NCBI GenBank assembly: GCA_903885885.1
Contig: CAISKJ010000836.1
Span: 1 to 10,104 of the forward strand
DNA length: 10,104 nt
Direction: 5' to 3'
Source: an uncultured delta proteobacterium
GTDB taxonomy: Bacteria; Myxococcota_A; Polyangia; Polyangiales; Ga0077539
Of this stretch, positions 1 to 6,357 are shown piece after piece; position 1 is the first letter of the stretch, and every line of letters starts with the position of its first letter. The notes beneath the pieces were generated by a model that saw only the letters and a list, made by a program, of their open reading frames with translations, ran no database searches and was not told the DNA's origin. The position numbers and the translations under genes were made by a program.

Positions 1-1131
1 AGCTACGGCTTCGAAACGCGCGGGTGGGACGCGCTCCCCGCGTGGAACCCGCGCACGCTCCCCGTCACCGCGGAGGTCGCGCGCGCCCTCGCCGACGGAG
101 CGCCCATCGCCCTCGACCCCGCGACCGCGCGGCTGTGGGACGGTGAACGGCCCCGCACCCGCGCGGCGTGGGAGGCCCTCGGGCGGCGCGTGTTCTTCGA
201 GTACCCGATGCGCGCCGAGGCCTACGCGGAGTACGGGCTGCGGCACCCCGACGCGCTCGATGCGGGCGGCGTGCGGCCGGCCTCCGACGGGTCGTACACG
301 GGCCTGCGCGTGTTTCAAGACGTCGACGGGCGCGCGCGCGTCGGCATCACCTGCGCGCTGTGTCACAGCTGTGAGGTCGACGGTCGCGTGGTGGCCGGCG
401 CGGCGCGGCGCGCGTTCGACTATGGCCGCTTGCGCCTCACGTTTCACGCGCGCACGGGCGCCCCGCTCGACCCCGCGCTGGCCTCGCGCATGGCGCGCTG
501 GGGCCCCGGCCGCGCCGACGTGACAGGCGACGAGAGCGAAGACCCGGTGGCCATTCCCGACCTCTGGGGGCTCCGCGACCAGACGTACTTTACGCAGGCG
601 GGCACCCTGCGCAGCGCGGGCACGATCACCCTCGCGGTGCGCCAGGAGACGCAGCTCATCGAGACGGCACACCAGCGCGTGCGACCGCCGCGCGCGCTCG
701 CCTGGGCGCTCGCGGTGTACCTCATGGCCCTCGCGCCTCCGCCCGTGGCCGCGCGCGCCGTCGACGCCGCGGAGGCGGCGCGAGGCCGCGCGCTCTTCGA
801 AGCGCAGTGCCAGAGCTGCCACGCGAACGCGTCGGGCGGCGGCGACCTCGTGGCGGCCGAAGAGGTCGGCACCGACCCCGCCCTCGCCCGCGGGAGCGCG
901 CGCGGCACCGGGCGCTACCGCCCGCCCGCGCTGGTGCGCGTGCGCGACGCGGGGCCCTACCTGCACGACGGCTCCGTCGCCACGCTCGACGACCTCTTCG
1001 ACCCCGCGCGCCTCGCGCCCACGTGGACGCGCGGCGTGGTCGGCGCGGGCGCCGTGCCGGGCCACGCGTTCGGCACGCGCGGATCGGTGCGCGACCGCAG
1101 GGCCATCGTGGCGTGGCTCGAGACGCTGTAG
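1..1131 (+). CDS. Di-haem c-type cytochrome family protein (5' end outside window)
   Basis: The reading frame is open from base 1 to the TAG at 1129-1131, so the N-terminus and any signal peptide lie outside the window. About 376 residues are visible. There are two covalent haem-binding CxxCH motifs: CALCH at 352-366 and CQSCH at 808-822. The second begins a cytochrome c domain (RGRALFEAQCQSCH) that ends in a typical C-terminal helix, AIVAWLETL. Between them are WGPGR and IPDLWGLRDQ, and near the end is YLHDGSVATLDDLF, a stretch common in di-haem peroxidase-like and RoxA-like cytochromes. Such proteins are exported and carry out periplasmic electron transfer or peroxide or oxygen chemistry. 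The substrate cannot be read here. The first CxxCH is followed by SC, giving a third nearby cysteine. The stop lies 5 bases before a palindromic repeat that could end transcription. The cytochrome assignment is firm; the subfamily is tentative. Confidence 0.85.
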   Translation, partial: SYGFETRGWDALPAWNPRTLPVTAEVARALADGAPIALDPATARLWDGERPRTRAAWEALGRRVFFEYPMRAEAYAEYGLRHPDALDAGGVRPASDGSYTGLRVFQDVDGRARVGITCALCHSCEVDGRVVAGAARRAFDYGRLRLTFHARTGAPLDPALASRMARWGPGRADVTGDESEDPVAIPDLWGLRDQTYFTQAGTLRSAGTITLAVRQETQLIETAHQRVRPPRALAWALAVYLMALAPPPVAARAVDAAEAARGRALFEAQCQSCHANASGGGDLVAAEEVGTDPALARGSARGTGRYRPPALVRVRDAGPYLHDGSVATLDDLFDPARLAPTWTRGVVGAGAVPGHAFGTRGSVRDRRAIVAWLETL

Positions 1132-1135
1132 CGAT

Positions 1136-1199
1136 CGCGCGTTCACCGCATGGGGTGTGCGCGTTCACCGCATGCGGTGAACGCTAGCGCGCGAGGCGG
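1136..1199. repeat. Palindromic repeat, copy 1 (tandem 22-base units plus 24-base perfect palindrome)
   Basis: Two tandem units of about 22 bases start at 1137 and 1159, each beginning GCGCGTTCACCGCATG. The second merges into a perfect 24-base palindrome at 1161-1184, with arm GCGTTCACCG, centre CATG and arm CGGTGAACGC. Bases 1142-1199 match 7839-7896 with one difference (G at 1153, T at 7850). Bases 1136-1162 are identical to 7171-7197. The repeat lies directly after the cytochrome stop, so a bidirectional terminator or REP-like role is possible, but no T-run follows the stem. Confidence 0.85.
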
Positions 1200-1240
1200 C
1201 GGAGATCGCTGGTGGCCGTGAGCGCGGTTGTGCGCGCTTG
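1184..1240 (-). pseudogene. Displaced 3' end of a tolC-like gene
   Basis: Read on the - strand, this stretch ends QARTTALTATSDLRRLAR followed by a TAG at 1184-1186. The complete tolC-like gene in this window ends QIARVSVLTATGEIDRLAR and TAG. Over the last 19 residues about 10 are identical, including LTAT and RLAR and the stop, and the final 16 bases are identical in DNA. Upstream of about 1240 the resemblance fades, and no outer-membrane efflux protein body is present, so this is a fragment rather than a gene. It directly abuts repeat copy 1, as the intact gene abuts copy 2. The homology reading is an inference from hand alignment. Confidence 0.55.
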
Positions 1241-1280
1241 GTCCGATGCGCCCTGTTGCCATGGAAAAGATAGTCCAACG

Positions 1281-1307
1281 TTGACGGGCGACGGCGAAAT
1301 CCATAGG
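1281..1307 (+). promoter_or_regulatory. Weak candidate promoter of the kinase unit
   Basis: TTGACG at 1281-1286 matches the sigma-70 -35 box at five of six positions. A poor -10 (CATAGG, 1302-1307) follows after 15 bases, shorter than the usual 16-18. It is the only -35-like site seen in the 242-base gap before the kinase start at 1374. Confidence 0.25.
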
Positions 1308-1373
1308 GTCGCGGCGCCTTTGCTGGTCGTGATGTCGTCGGCAATGCGTGGGCGAAACGGATAGCCACGAACC

Positions 1374-2819
1374 ATGGACACGAACACCGTTGACCTGTTT
1401 GGTCTCGTGGGTCACCGCCTCGATGGCAAGTACGATGTGCTCGACGTCGTCGCCGAGGGCGGCTTCGGCATCGTGTATCGAGGCACGCACGTTTCGCTGC
1501 AGAAGCCTGTCGCGATCAAGGTGTTGAAGGTTCCCGCGGAGCTCGAGGGCGCGGGGCGCAAGGCGTTTCTCGAGCGTTTCGCGCAGGAGGCGCGCCTCAT
1601 CGCGGCGCTCGATCACCCCTCCATCGTGCGCGTGCACGACTTCGGCGCGTCGCCCATGCCCATCGGCGAAGCGGCGCCGTGGATGGTGCTCGAGTGGCTC
1701 ACGGGCACGCCCCTCGACGTGGAGCTCAGCGCGAGCCGTGGCGCGGGCGGCAGGAGCCCCGCCGCGTGCCTCGCTACGCTGCGTTCGGTGTTCGAGGCCC
1801 TCGCCTACGCGCACGACGAGGGCGTCGCGCACCGCGACATCAAGCCGCCGAACCTGATGATCGTGACGAACAAGCGCGGCGATCGCTCGACGCGCGTGCT
1901 CGACTTTGGCATCGCGAAGGTGATGGGCAGCGAAGACACGGCGACGAGCGGCCACACCGCCACGCAATCGCAGCAGCGCTCGTACTCGCCCGACTACGCC
2001 ACGCCCGAGCAGCTGTCGGGCACGCGCACGGGTCCGTGGACCGACGTGTATGCGCTCGCGCTCGTGCTCACCGAGCTCCTCACCGATGCGGCCCCCTACG
2101 ACGGCGAAGACCTCTCGGAGCTGTTCGTCGATGTGCTCTCGCCGCGCCGCCCAACGCCTGCGAAGCGTGGCTTCGACGTGGGCGTGTGGGAGCCCGTGCT
2201 CGCGCGGGCCGTGGCGGTCAAGCCGTCGGATCGCTATGCCGACGCGCGCGCCTTTCTGGCTGCGCTGGAGGCGTCGGTGCCCGCAACGGTGCGCGGCCCT
2301 ACGGTGCCGCCCCCCGCGCCCGAGCACGGGGCGCACACACCCGACACGCTCGACCGCGCAAAGACCGTGCGCTCGACCGCTCCGGAGCAGCGTGCCAGCA
2401 CCGCGCCCATGCGCCGCTATGCTGGCATCGTCGCGGTGGCGGCGCTGGGCGTCGTCGCCGCGTTCACGAGCTACACCGTCGGCTCGCGTACTACGCCCCC
2501 CGCGCACGTTCGTGCGCCCGTCGCGGCGCCCGTCGCGGCGCCGGTGCCCGTTGCGGCGCCGCCTGCCCCCTCGAACGGTGCTGCATCGCGCGCATCGCAG
2601 GACGATGGTGCGGTGCGCGAGCCGTCGGCGACGGGCCTCGCGGTGCACGTCGACGCGGGCGCGGCGCGCGGCGCTCCGGGTCTGGCCGCGCGTGGTGCGC
2701 GGGTGGTGTCACGCCCGGCCGCGCCCGTGCGGGCTGCGACGGTCGAGGCGGCACCGAGCGCGCCTGCACCGCCGCCCGCTGCGACCACCACCGGGCACGA
2801 TCAAGTACCTACGGAGTGA
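1374..2819 (+). CDS. Transmembrane Ser/Thr protein kinase (eukaryote-like, Hanks type)
   Basis: This 481-residue protein has a complete kinase domain at about residues 20-300. Visible elements are the glycine loop AEGGFGIVY (27-35), the ATP-anchoring lysine K49 in VAIKVLK, the catalytic loop HRDIKPPN (H153, D155, N160), DFG at 177-179, a TPE in place of APE (210-212), and TDVYALALVLTELL. All catalytic residues are present, so it should be active. A single hydrophobic segment at about 349-367 (YAGIVAVAALGVVAAF) anchors it. The C-terminal 110 residues are Ala/Pro-rich with an APVA repeat and would be periplasmic; no sensor fold is recognisable. The ATG at 1374 is the first possible start, since an in-frame TAG lies at 1362. 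No clear Shine-Dalgarno is seen. The stop overlaps the next start by one base if ATG 2819 is used, implying translational coupling with the exported protein downstream. Confidence 0.95.
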   Translation: MDTNTVDLFGLVGHRLDGKYDVLDVVAEGGFGIVYRGTHVSLQKPVAIKVLKVPAELEGAGRKAFLERFAQEARLIAALDHPSIVRVHDFGASPMPIGEAAPWMVLEWLTGTPLDVELSASRGAGGRSPAACLATLRSVFEALAYAHDEGVAHRDIKPPNLMIVTNKRGDRSTRVLDFGIAKVMGSEDTATSGHTATQSQQRSYSPDYATPEQLSGTRTGPWTDVYALALVLTELLTDAAPYDGEDLSELFVDVLSPRRPTPAKRGFDVGVWEPVLARAVAVKPSDRYADARAFLAALEASVPATVRGPTVPPPAPEHGAHTPDTLDRAKTVRSTAPEQRASTAPMRRYAGIVAVAALGVVAAFTSYTVGSRTTPPAHVRAPVAAPVAAPVPVAAPPAPSNGAASRASQDDGAVREPSATGLAVHVDAGAARGAPGLAARGARVVSRPAAPVRAATVEAAPSAPAPPPAATTTGHDQVPTE

Positions 2820-2821
2820 TG

Positions 2822-3826
2822 ATGCGAAGCGTGCCGAAGTTGATCGCCGGATGCCTGCTCCTCGCCGCGTCGGAGTGTCCGGCCCAGACGAGCCCCACCG
2901 AGGTCGCACGGCGCGAGCTTCTGCAGGGCGCCGACGCCGCGCGCGCTGCGGGCGACCACCCGCGCGCCCTCGACCTGGCGCGACGGGCGGGCGAGATCCG
3001 CATGACGCCGTCGGTGCGGCTCCTGCTGGCGCAGGAGAGCGAGGTGACGGGCTCGTTGCTCGAGGCGCTCGACCATGCGTCGGGGTGCGTGCGCGAGGCC
3101 GAGGCCGACGCGACGCTGCGCAACCGCGCAACGATCCTCACGAACTGTCGCGCGCTCGAGAGCGCCCTGCGCCCGCGGCTCGGGAGCGTGGTGCTGCAGG
3201 TGGGTACGCCGCCCGCAGGCGCGGTGATCCGCGTCGCCGGACATGAGATTCCCGCAGCGCTCTTCGGCCTGCCCGTGCGCGTGATGCCCGGCTCGGTGGT
3301 GGTCGAGGTCGGTGGGGAGGGCATCGAAGCGTCGCACCAGGAGGTGCAGGTCGCCGCAGGGACGAGCGTCGACGTGCCCGTGCAGGTGCGAGCGGTCGAG
3401 TCGGCGGCAATTGCTACGGTTGCCGATACGAGACTCTCTTTGGCAACACAGACGGTGACACCAGCGCAGAATGGTGGCCCCGGGGCTGGTCCTTGGGTGT
3501 TGGTTGGGACAGGAGGTGCGGCAGTGATTGCTGGAGGAATTTTGCTCGCCATGGGAGCAAGTGAACTTCGTCTGCGCGACGGGCTGAACTGTCAATACCG
3601 CGACTCCCCTTGCGCCCCCGAATATAACGATCACGACAATAATCAATTTCAGTACACCAACTGGGGCACGGGCGTCGCTGCGGCGGGTGCGACGGCGATG
3701 GCAGCGGGGGTGCTATGGTGGCTTATCGCGCGTTCGACTGGGGATTCGCAGGCGAGATCCTCAACGGTTTCTTCCACTCATTACGCGCTCGGTGCATTCA
3801 ACAGCGGACTGAGGATCACGTGGTAA
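2822..3826 (+). CDS. Exported TPR/PEGA-like protein paired with the kinase
   Basis: The protein has 334 residues. A signal peptide (MRSVPKLIAGCLLLAASECPAQ, 1-22) is followed by an Ala/Arg/Leu-rich helical region like TPR repeats (about 26-115). Next comes a beta-rich PEGA-like domain (about 120-190), with GSVVLQVGTPPAGAVIRVAG and a second strand set PGSVVVEVGG. Two hydrophobic segments follow (about 225-245 and 283-302), flanking a Cys- and Asn-rich loop. PEGA proteins commonly sit beside Ser/Thr kinases in Myxococcota and act in the envelope. ATG 2822 is chosen because GGAG at 2813-2816 is 5 bases upstream; ATG 2819, overlapping the kinase TGA, is the alternative. From about base 3405 (residue 194, just past the PEGA-like part) GC content drops from about 72% to 47-58% in sampled 60-base lines, so the C-terminal third may have a different origin. 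Confidence 0.8.
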   Translation: MRSVPKLIAGCLLLAASECPAQTSPTEVARRELLQGADAARAAGDHPRALDLARRAGEIRMTPSVRLLLAQESEVTGSLLEALDHASGCVREAEADATLRNRATILTNCRALESALRPRLGSVVLQVGTPPAGAVIRVAGHEIPAALFGLPVRVMPGSVVVEVGGEGIEASHQEVQVAAGTSVDVPVQVRAVESAAIATVADTRLSLATQTVTPAQNGGPGAGPWVLVGTGGAAVIAGGILLAMGASELRLRDGLNCQYRDSPCAPEYNDHDNNQFQYTNWGTGVAAAGATAMAAGVLWWLIARSTGDSQARSSTVSSTHYALGAFNSGLRITW

Positions 3827-4575
3827 TGCGTGCCGGCAGAGTTCAAATTGGAGCGCCAGTACTGTGCGGATTCTTCCTCATCGGATGCGCACGACTTAGT
3901 CCGCTCACATCAGTTGCGGATGGTGGGACAGACACTTCAGACGCCGTCACCATGCCAGACGCCCGAGCGGTGGCGTGTCTTAATGATCGTGGGCGATGCA
4001 ATCCCGTCAACAACGCAGGATGTCCCTCAGGTTATCGGTGTGACATTCCAGAGTTTATTTGCCGCTCGGCAGGCACAGGAGGTTGGGGCTACCCGTGTAC
4101 ATCCATGGACGAATGCCGTGAGGGCTTCATCTGTGCGCCAAATTCACGAGGAGCGAGTCAGGGCGTCTGCCTAAAACTCTGCTGTCAGGGAGATGACAAC
4201 TGGTGCCAGGACGTGGCCTCGGGAGGTCGAGCCGATGCGCTCTGCTCAACCGCACTGGAAGTTGGCATCACCGTGTGCGGAATGCCATGCGATCCGACGA
4301 TCACGGCGAACGGCTGCCCCGCAGCCAAGCCGTACTGCGCTTTCAACCCGCTAATAGACAGATTCTACTGCTCGGAGCAAACAACAACACCACCGAGGCC
4401 ACTCGGAAGTTCCTGTGCATACTCACAGGACTGTAGTCCTGGTTTCGCATGCGCAGGCGAGCCGTCAACGTGCATGGAAATGTGCAACCCCACACTCACG
4501 GTCATCACCTGCCGCACCGCACGTTGCACGCCTAACCTGCCTGGCCATCCAGAGATCGGCGTTTGCACTCCGTAA
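3826..4575 (+). CDS. Cysteine-rich lipoprotein 1
   Basis: The protein has 249 residues. The start ATG at 3826 shares one base with the TAA of the preceding gene (TAATG); GAGG at 3811-3814 is a plausible ribosome site. The longer reading from 3715 would run through the previous gene and put the export signal deep inside the protein. The N-terminus has an Arg-containing n-region, a hydrophobic stretch and a good lipobox, LIGC, with Cys21 as lipid site. A short acidic/Ser/Thr linker leads to a mature part with roughly 27 cysteines, in modules such as CTSMDECREGFIC, KLCC and SCAYSQDCSPGFAC. The spacing suggests a disulfide-bonded surface or periplasmic protein of the kind frequent in Myxococcota. 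No catalytic motif is recognised. GC content and codon use are lower than in the kinase. The function is unknown; membership in the kinase operon is inferred from the overlap. Confidence 0.8.
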   Translation: MRAGRVQIGAPVLCGFFLIGCARLSPLTSVADGGTDTSDAVTMPDARAVACLNDRGRCNPVNNAGCPSGYRCDIPEFICRSAGTGGWGYPCTSMDECREGFICAPNSRGASQGVCLKLCCQGDDNWCQDVASGGRADALCSTALEVGITVCGMPCDPTITANGCPAAKPYCAFNPLIDRFYCSEQTTTPPRPLGSSCAYSQDCSPGFACAGEPSTCMEMCNPTLTVITCRTARCTPNLPGHPEIGVCTP

Positions 4576-4579
4576 TCAG

Positions 4580-5350
4580 ATGGCCACCCAATTCCTTCCA
4601 ACAACAATTCTTGCAGCCCTCTTTGCCACTGCTTGTGCAGAGCGTCGGCCTCTCCCTTTCTCTCGCAACCTCGATGCGGGTGCCGACGGTTCCAGCGGAG
4701 TTTGTGCACCCGACGTTGGAGAATGTGATTTTATCACGAACCGAGGCTGTCCGCCGGGGCTCGGATGTTATCTTCGATGCTTCCGTCAGATTCCAGATCC
4801 AATCGGTGGCACGACCTGCGAGAATCGTAGTGAGTGTACAAACATCGGCGAAGCAGAGGAGGGAATGTCCTGCGATCCTGCGCGGGGTTCTCGTGACTGT
4901 CGCCCTGGGCTTGTTTGCTCTTACCCGCTAAACAAGTGCGCTCGACTTTGCTGCTCCGACACAGACTGCGCGGGTCCGTCGGGAGCCCCTCAGACCTGCT
5001 TCTTTTCCCGCATTCTTCCTAACGGCGTGGGAGAGTGCACGCAAGGTTGCCTCGTCACAAGCGCTGAGAACGGGTGTCCCCCTGACGCACCGCATTGCCA
5101 CTCTCAGGTTACGCAGACCAACTCCGGGGTGGCACTGTGTCAGCCAGTTACAAATCGATACCCCGTATCCGAGGGTGCAGTGTGTCTCGAGCATGGCGAC
5201 TGCATGCTTCAGCACATCTGCATAAGTGAAGCGCAAAGCAGTGAACGGCACTGTCGGCGTGCATGCTTGAGAACCGAGGATTGCTTGCCAAATCGACGTT
5301 GTTTGGAGATCCAAGACACCGCGTCTTATGGCGCGTGTATTCCAAACTGA
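4580..5350 (+). CDS. Cysteine-rich lipoprotein 2 (same architecture as lipoprotein 1)
   Basis: The protein has 256 residues and starts 4 bases after the previous stop. The ATG at 4580 opens a hydrophobic N-terminus ending in a relaxed lipobox, ATAC (Cys19). The n-region lacks a basic residue, which is unusual, and no in-frame alternative start lies close upstream. The mature part follows the same order as its neighbour: C-x(n)-GEC with NRGCPPG, then ARLCCSDTDC, then NGCPPDAPHC, then GAVCLEHGDC, ending GACIPN against GVCTP. This suggests a duplicated or co-evolving pair with a disulfide-rich fold. The conserved order, rather than overall identity, supports the relationship. Base composition is again lower than in the upstream kinase. 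The gene is the last of the unit; an inverted-repeat element begins 34 bases after its TGA. The function is unknown. Confidence 0.78.
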   Translation: MATQFLPTTILAALFATACAERRPLPFSRNLDAGADGSSGVCAPDVGECDFITNRGCPPGLGCYLRCFRQIPDPIGGTTCENRSECTNIGEAEEGMSCDPARGSRDCRPGLVCSYPLNKCARLCCSDTDCAGPSGAPQTCFFSRILPNGVGECTQGCLVTSAENGCPPDAPHCHSQVTQTNSGVALCQPVTNRYPVSEGAVCLEHGDCMLQHICISEAQSSERHCRRACLRTEDCLPNRRCLEIQDTASYGACIPN

Positions 5351-5383
5351 TGCGATAGTTCGAATCGTGTGCGCAGCATGGGT

Positions 5384-5515
5384 CAGCCCTCTCAAGGTGC
5401 GTCGGACAGCGCCTCGCGCACGCCGGGGTTCGGGGGCGTTGGCTCCTTCAGTTCGGGCTTTGCGCAAGAAGTCGCCCCCGCGGCGGGGGCGACGGAACGT
5501 TTCGCGCGCTGCGCG
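5384..5515 (+). repeat. Left arm of the inverted-repeat element
   Basis: This arm pairs with 5712-5842. It contains its own strong hairpin at 5471-5493: GTCGCCCCC, loop GCGGC, GGGGGCGAC. Confidence 0.8.
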
Positions 5516-5711
5516 TCCACCTCCACCCACCGTCACGCGCCCGCGCGTGAAGCGCTCGCAACCGCTCCGATCACAGCCGACGGCCGTGAGGACGTCGCGC
5601 CACGCCCGCGCGGCCGCCCACGGCGTCGTGACCGCCGCCGGCTGTTGCCGGTGCCCCCTGTCGCCCGCGTGTTCGCGCCGGCTCCCTACCGCCTGCGATG
5701 AGCCGATCGAT

Positions 5712-5842
5712 CGCGTAGCGCGCGAAACGTTCCGTCGCCCCCGATGCGGGGCGACCTCCCGCGTAAAGCCCGGGCTGAGGGGGTCAACGCCCCCGAATCC
5801 CGGCGTGCGTGAGGCGCTGTCCTACACACGTTGAAAGGGCTG
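5712..5842 (-). repeat. Right arm of the inverted-repeat element
   Basis: Reverse complement of the left arm at about 86%. The internal hairpin is kept at 5734-5755, with GTCGCCCC and GGGGCGAC stems, although loop bases changed; this suggests that the structure has been maintained. Confidence 0.8.
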
Positions 5843-5903
5843 GGTACGGGCACCCATCGGGGCGTCGCTTCGCGCGCCGCTTTCTGACCCCACGGCCTTG
5901 CGA

Positions 5904-6001
5904 CATGGGTGGCCCCATGGGGCTGCAAAATGGCGTGCGGGGCAAAGCTTGCGGCGGGAGCCGCAACGTCGTACCCCTCGATGGTCCCTCAGATTTGAGG
6001 G
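5904..6001 (+). promoter_or_regulatory. Leader with three perfect inverted repeats before the antitoxin
   Basis: Three perfect stems, each with a 4-base spacer, lie within 98 bases. They are CATGGG/CCCATG at 5904-5919, TTGCGGC/GCCGCAA around GGGA (a GNRA-type loop) at 5949-5966, and CCCTCA/TGAGGG at 5986-6001. The last ends at the first base of the Shine-Dalgarno. They could be operators for the ribbon-helix-helix antitoxin, which typically binds short palindromes, or RNA hairpins that modulate ribosome access. No convincing -35/-10 pair was found. Confidence 0.45.
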
Positions 6002-6007
6002 AGGAGG
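6001..6007 (+). promoter_or_regulatory. Strong ribosome binding site deciding the antitoxin start
   Basis: GAGGAGG lies 5 bases before ATG 6013. It fixes this start over the open upstream reading from 5809, which runs through the inverted-repeat arm. Confidence 0.8.
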
Positions 6008-6012
6008 TTGCG

Positions 6013-6357
6013 ATGCGTCTGGAAGCCACGGTCCCTGACAGCCACGGCACGGCAGCGATCGAGCTGGCCGAGGAGCTCGGCCTGAGTCGCAGTCAGCTCA
6101 TCGACGAGGCGCTCACACTCTTTCTGAAGGCCGTCCTCGAGGTGCGAAGGGGACGGCGTCTCGTGACCGTCACCCCGGGTAGCGAGGAGCCCGCCTGCGA
6201 CATGGCGACGCCCACCCTCGCGGCGCTGGAGTGGGCGCAGAAGCCCGAGAAGCTCCTGCTGTCGGCGAAGTCTGCTGCGCGGATGCTACAGGCCGCCGAG
6301 GCCTCGGCGCGCCCCGGTGCGCGGCTGCGCGAGGCAGCCAGGCGACACGCCCGATGA
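6013..6357 (+). CDS. Ribbon-helix-helix antitoxin of a GNAT toxin pair
   Basis: A small protein of 114 residues. The first 45 fit a MetJ/Arc ribbon-helix-helix DNA-binding domain: beta strand MRLEATV (1-7), helix A TAAIELAEELG (13-23), turn LSRSQ, helix B LIDEALTLFLKAVL (29-42). A basic patch, RRGRR, follows. The Ala-rich helical C-terminus (about 64-114) would be the toxin-binding tail. In characterised TacA/AtaR-type pairs the antitoxin neutralises the acetyltransferase and represses its own operon. Here it lies first, has a strong ribosome site, and its TGA overlaps the toxin ATG (ATGA at 6354-6357), matching that arrangement. The sequence does not show the standard DUF1778 wording clearly, so it may be a divergent or separate antitoxin family. 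The DNA-binding role is fairly secure; the partner is inferred from context. Confidence 0.75.
   Translation: MRLEATVPDSHGTAAIELAEELGLSRSQLIDEALTLFLKAVLEVRRGRRLVTVTPGSEEPACDMATPTLAALEWAQKPEKLLLSAKSAARMLQAAEASARPGARLREAARRHAR

Larger units (their letters stand above)
5384..5842. mobile_element. Coding-free inverted-repeat element (MITE-like)
   Basis: A 459-base unit has two long arms, 5384-5515 and 5712-5842, that are reverse complements at about 86% by hand alignment (around 19 differences, mostly transitions). The outer ends are CAGCCCT and AGGGCTG. The central 5516-5711 shows no credible gene. The flanking GGT at 5381-5383 and 5843-5845 could be a 3-base target duplication, but that is weak. 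No transposase is present, so mobility would depend on an outside enzyme. Its position right after the lipoprotein operon means it may also stop transcription. Confidence 0.65.

Noticed and set aside
1136..1184. CRISPR array
   Set aside because: There are only two tandem units of about 22 bases with no spacers between them and no cas genes.
1136..1199. Integron attC site
   Set aside because: The palindrome ends read GTTCACC and GGTGAAC, which do not fit the GTTRRRY and RYYYAAC core sites. There is no integrase in the window, and the stem is perfect rather than having the usual bulges.
2515..2570. APVA tandem repeat in the kinase C-terminus as a mobile or minisatellite repeat
   Set aside because: It is an in-frame Ala/Pro linker with a few imperfect units, ordinary for the periplasmic tails of such kinases.
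1143..2648. A 501-codon open frame on the - strand opposite the kinase
   Set aside because: Its translation is Arg/His-rich low-complexity, and it mirrors third-position GC bias of the kinase, whose motifs are complete on the + strand. Only its last codons next to 1184 are meaningful, as the tolC tail in another frame.
1679..2818. Long + strand open frame through the kinase, upstream of the PEGA-like start
   Set aside because: It is the out-of-frame shadow of the kinase. The signal peptide at 2822 marks the real start in this frame.
3715..3825. Upstream extension of lipoprotein 1 to base 3715
   Set aside because: It would overlap the previous gene by over 100 bases and bury the lipobox signal; ATG 3826 with one-base overlap fits better.
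5328..5834. Open frames in both directions across the inverted-repeat element, giving RETFRRPR-type peptides
   Set aside because: The same peptide arises from both arms because they are repeats; the composition is not protein-like, and there is no ribosome site.
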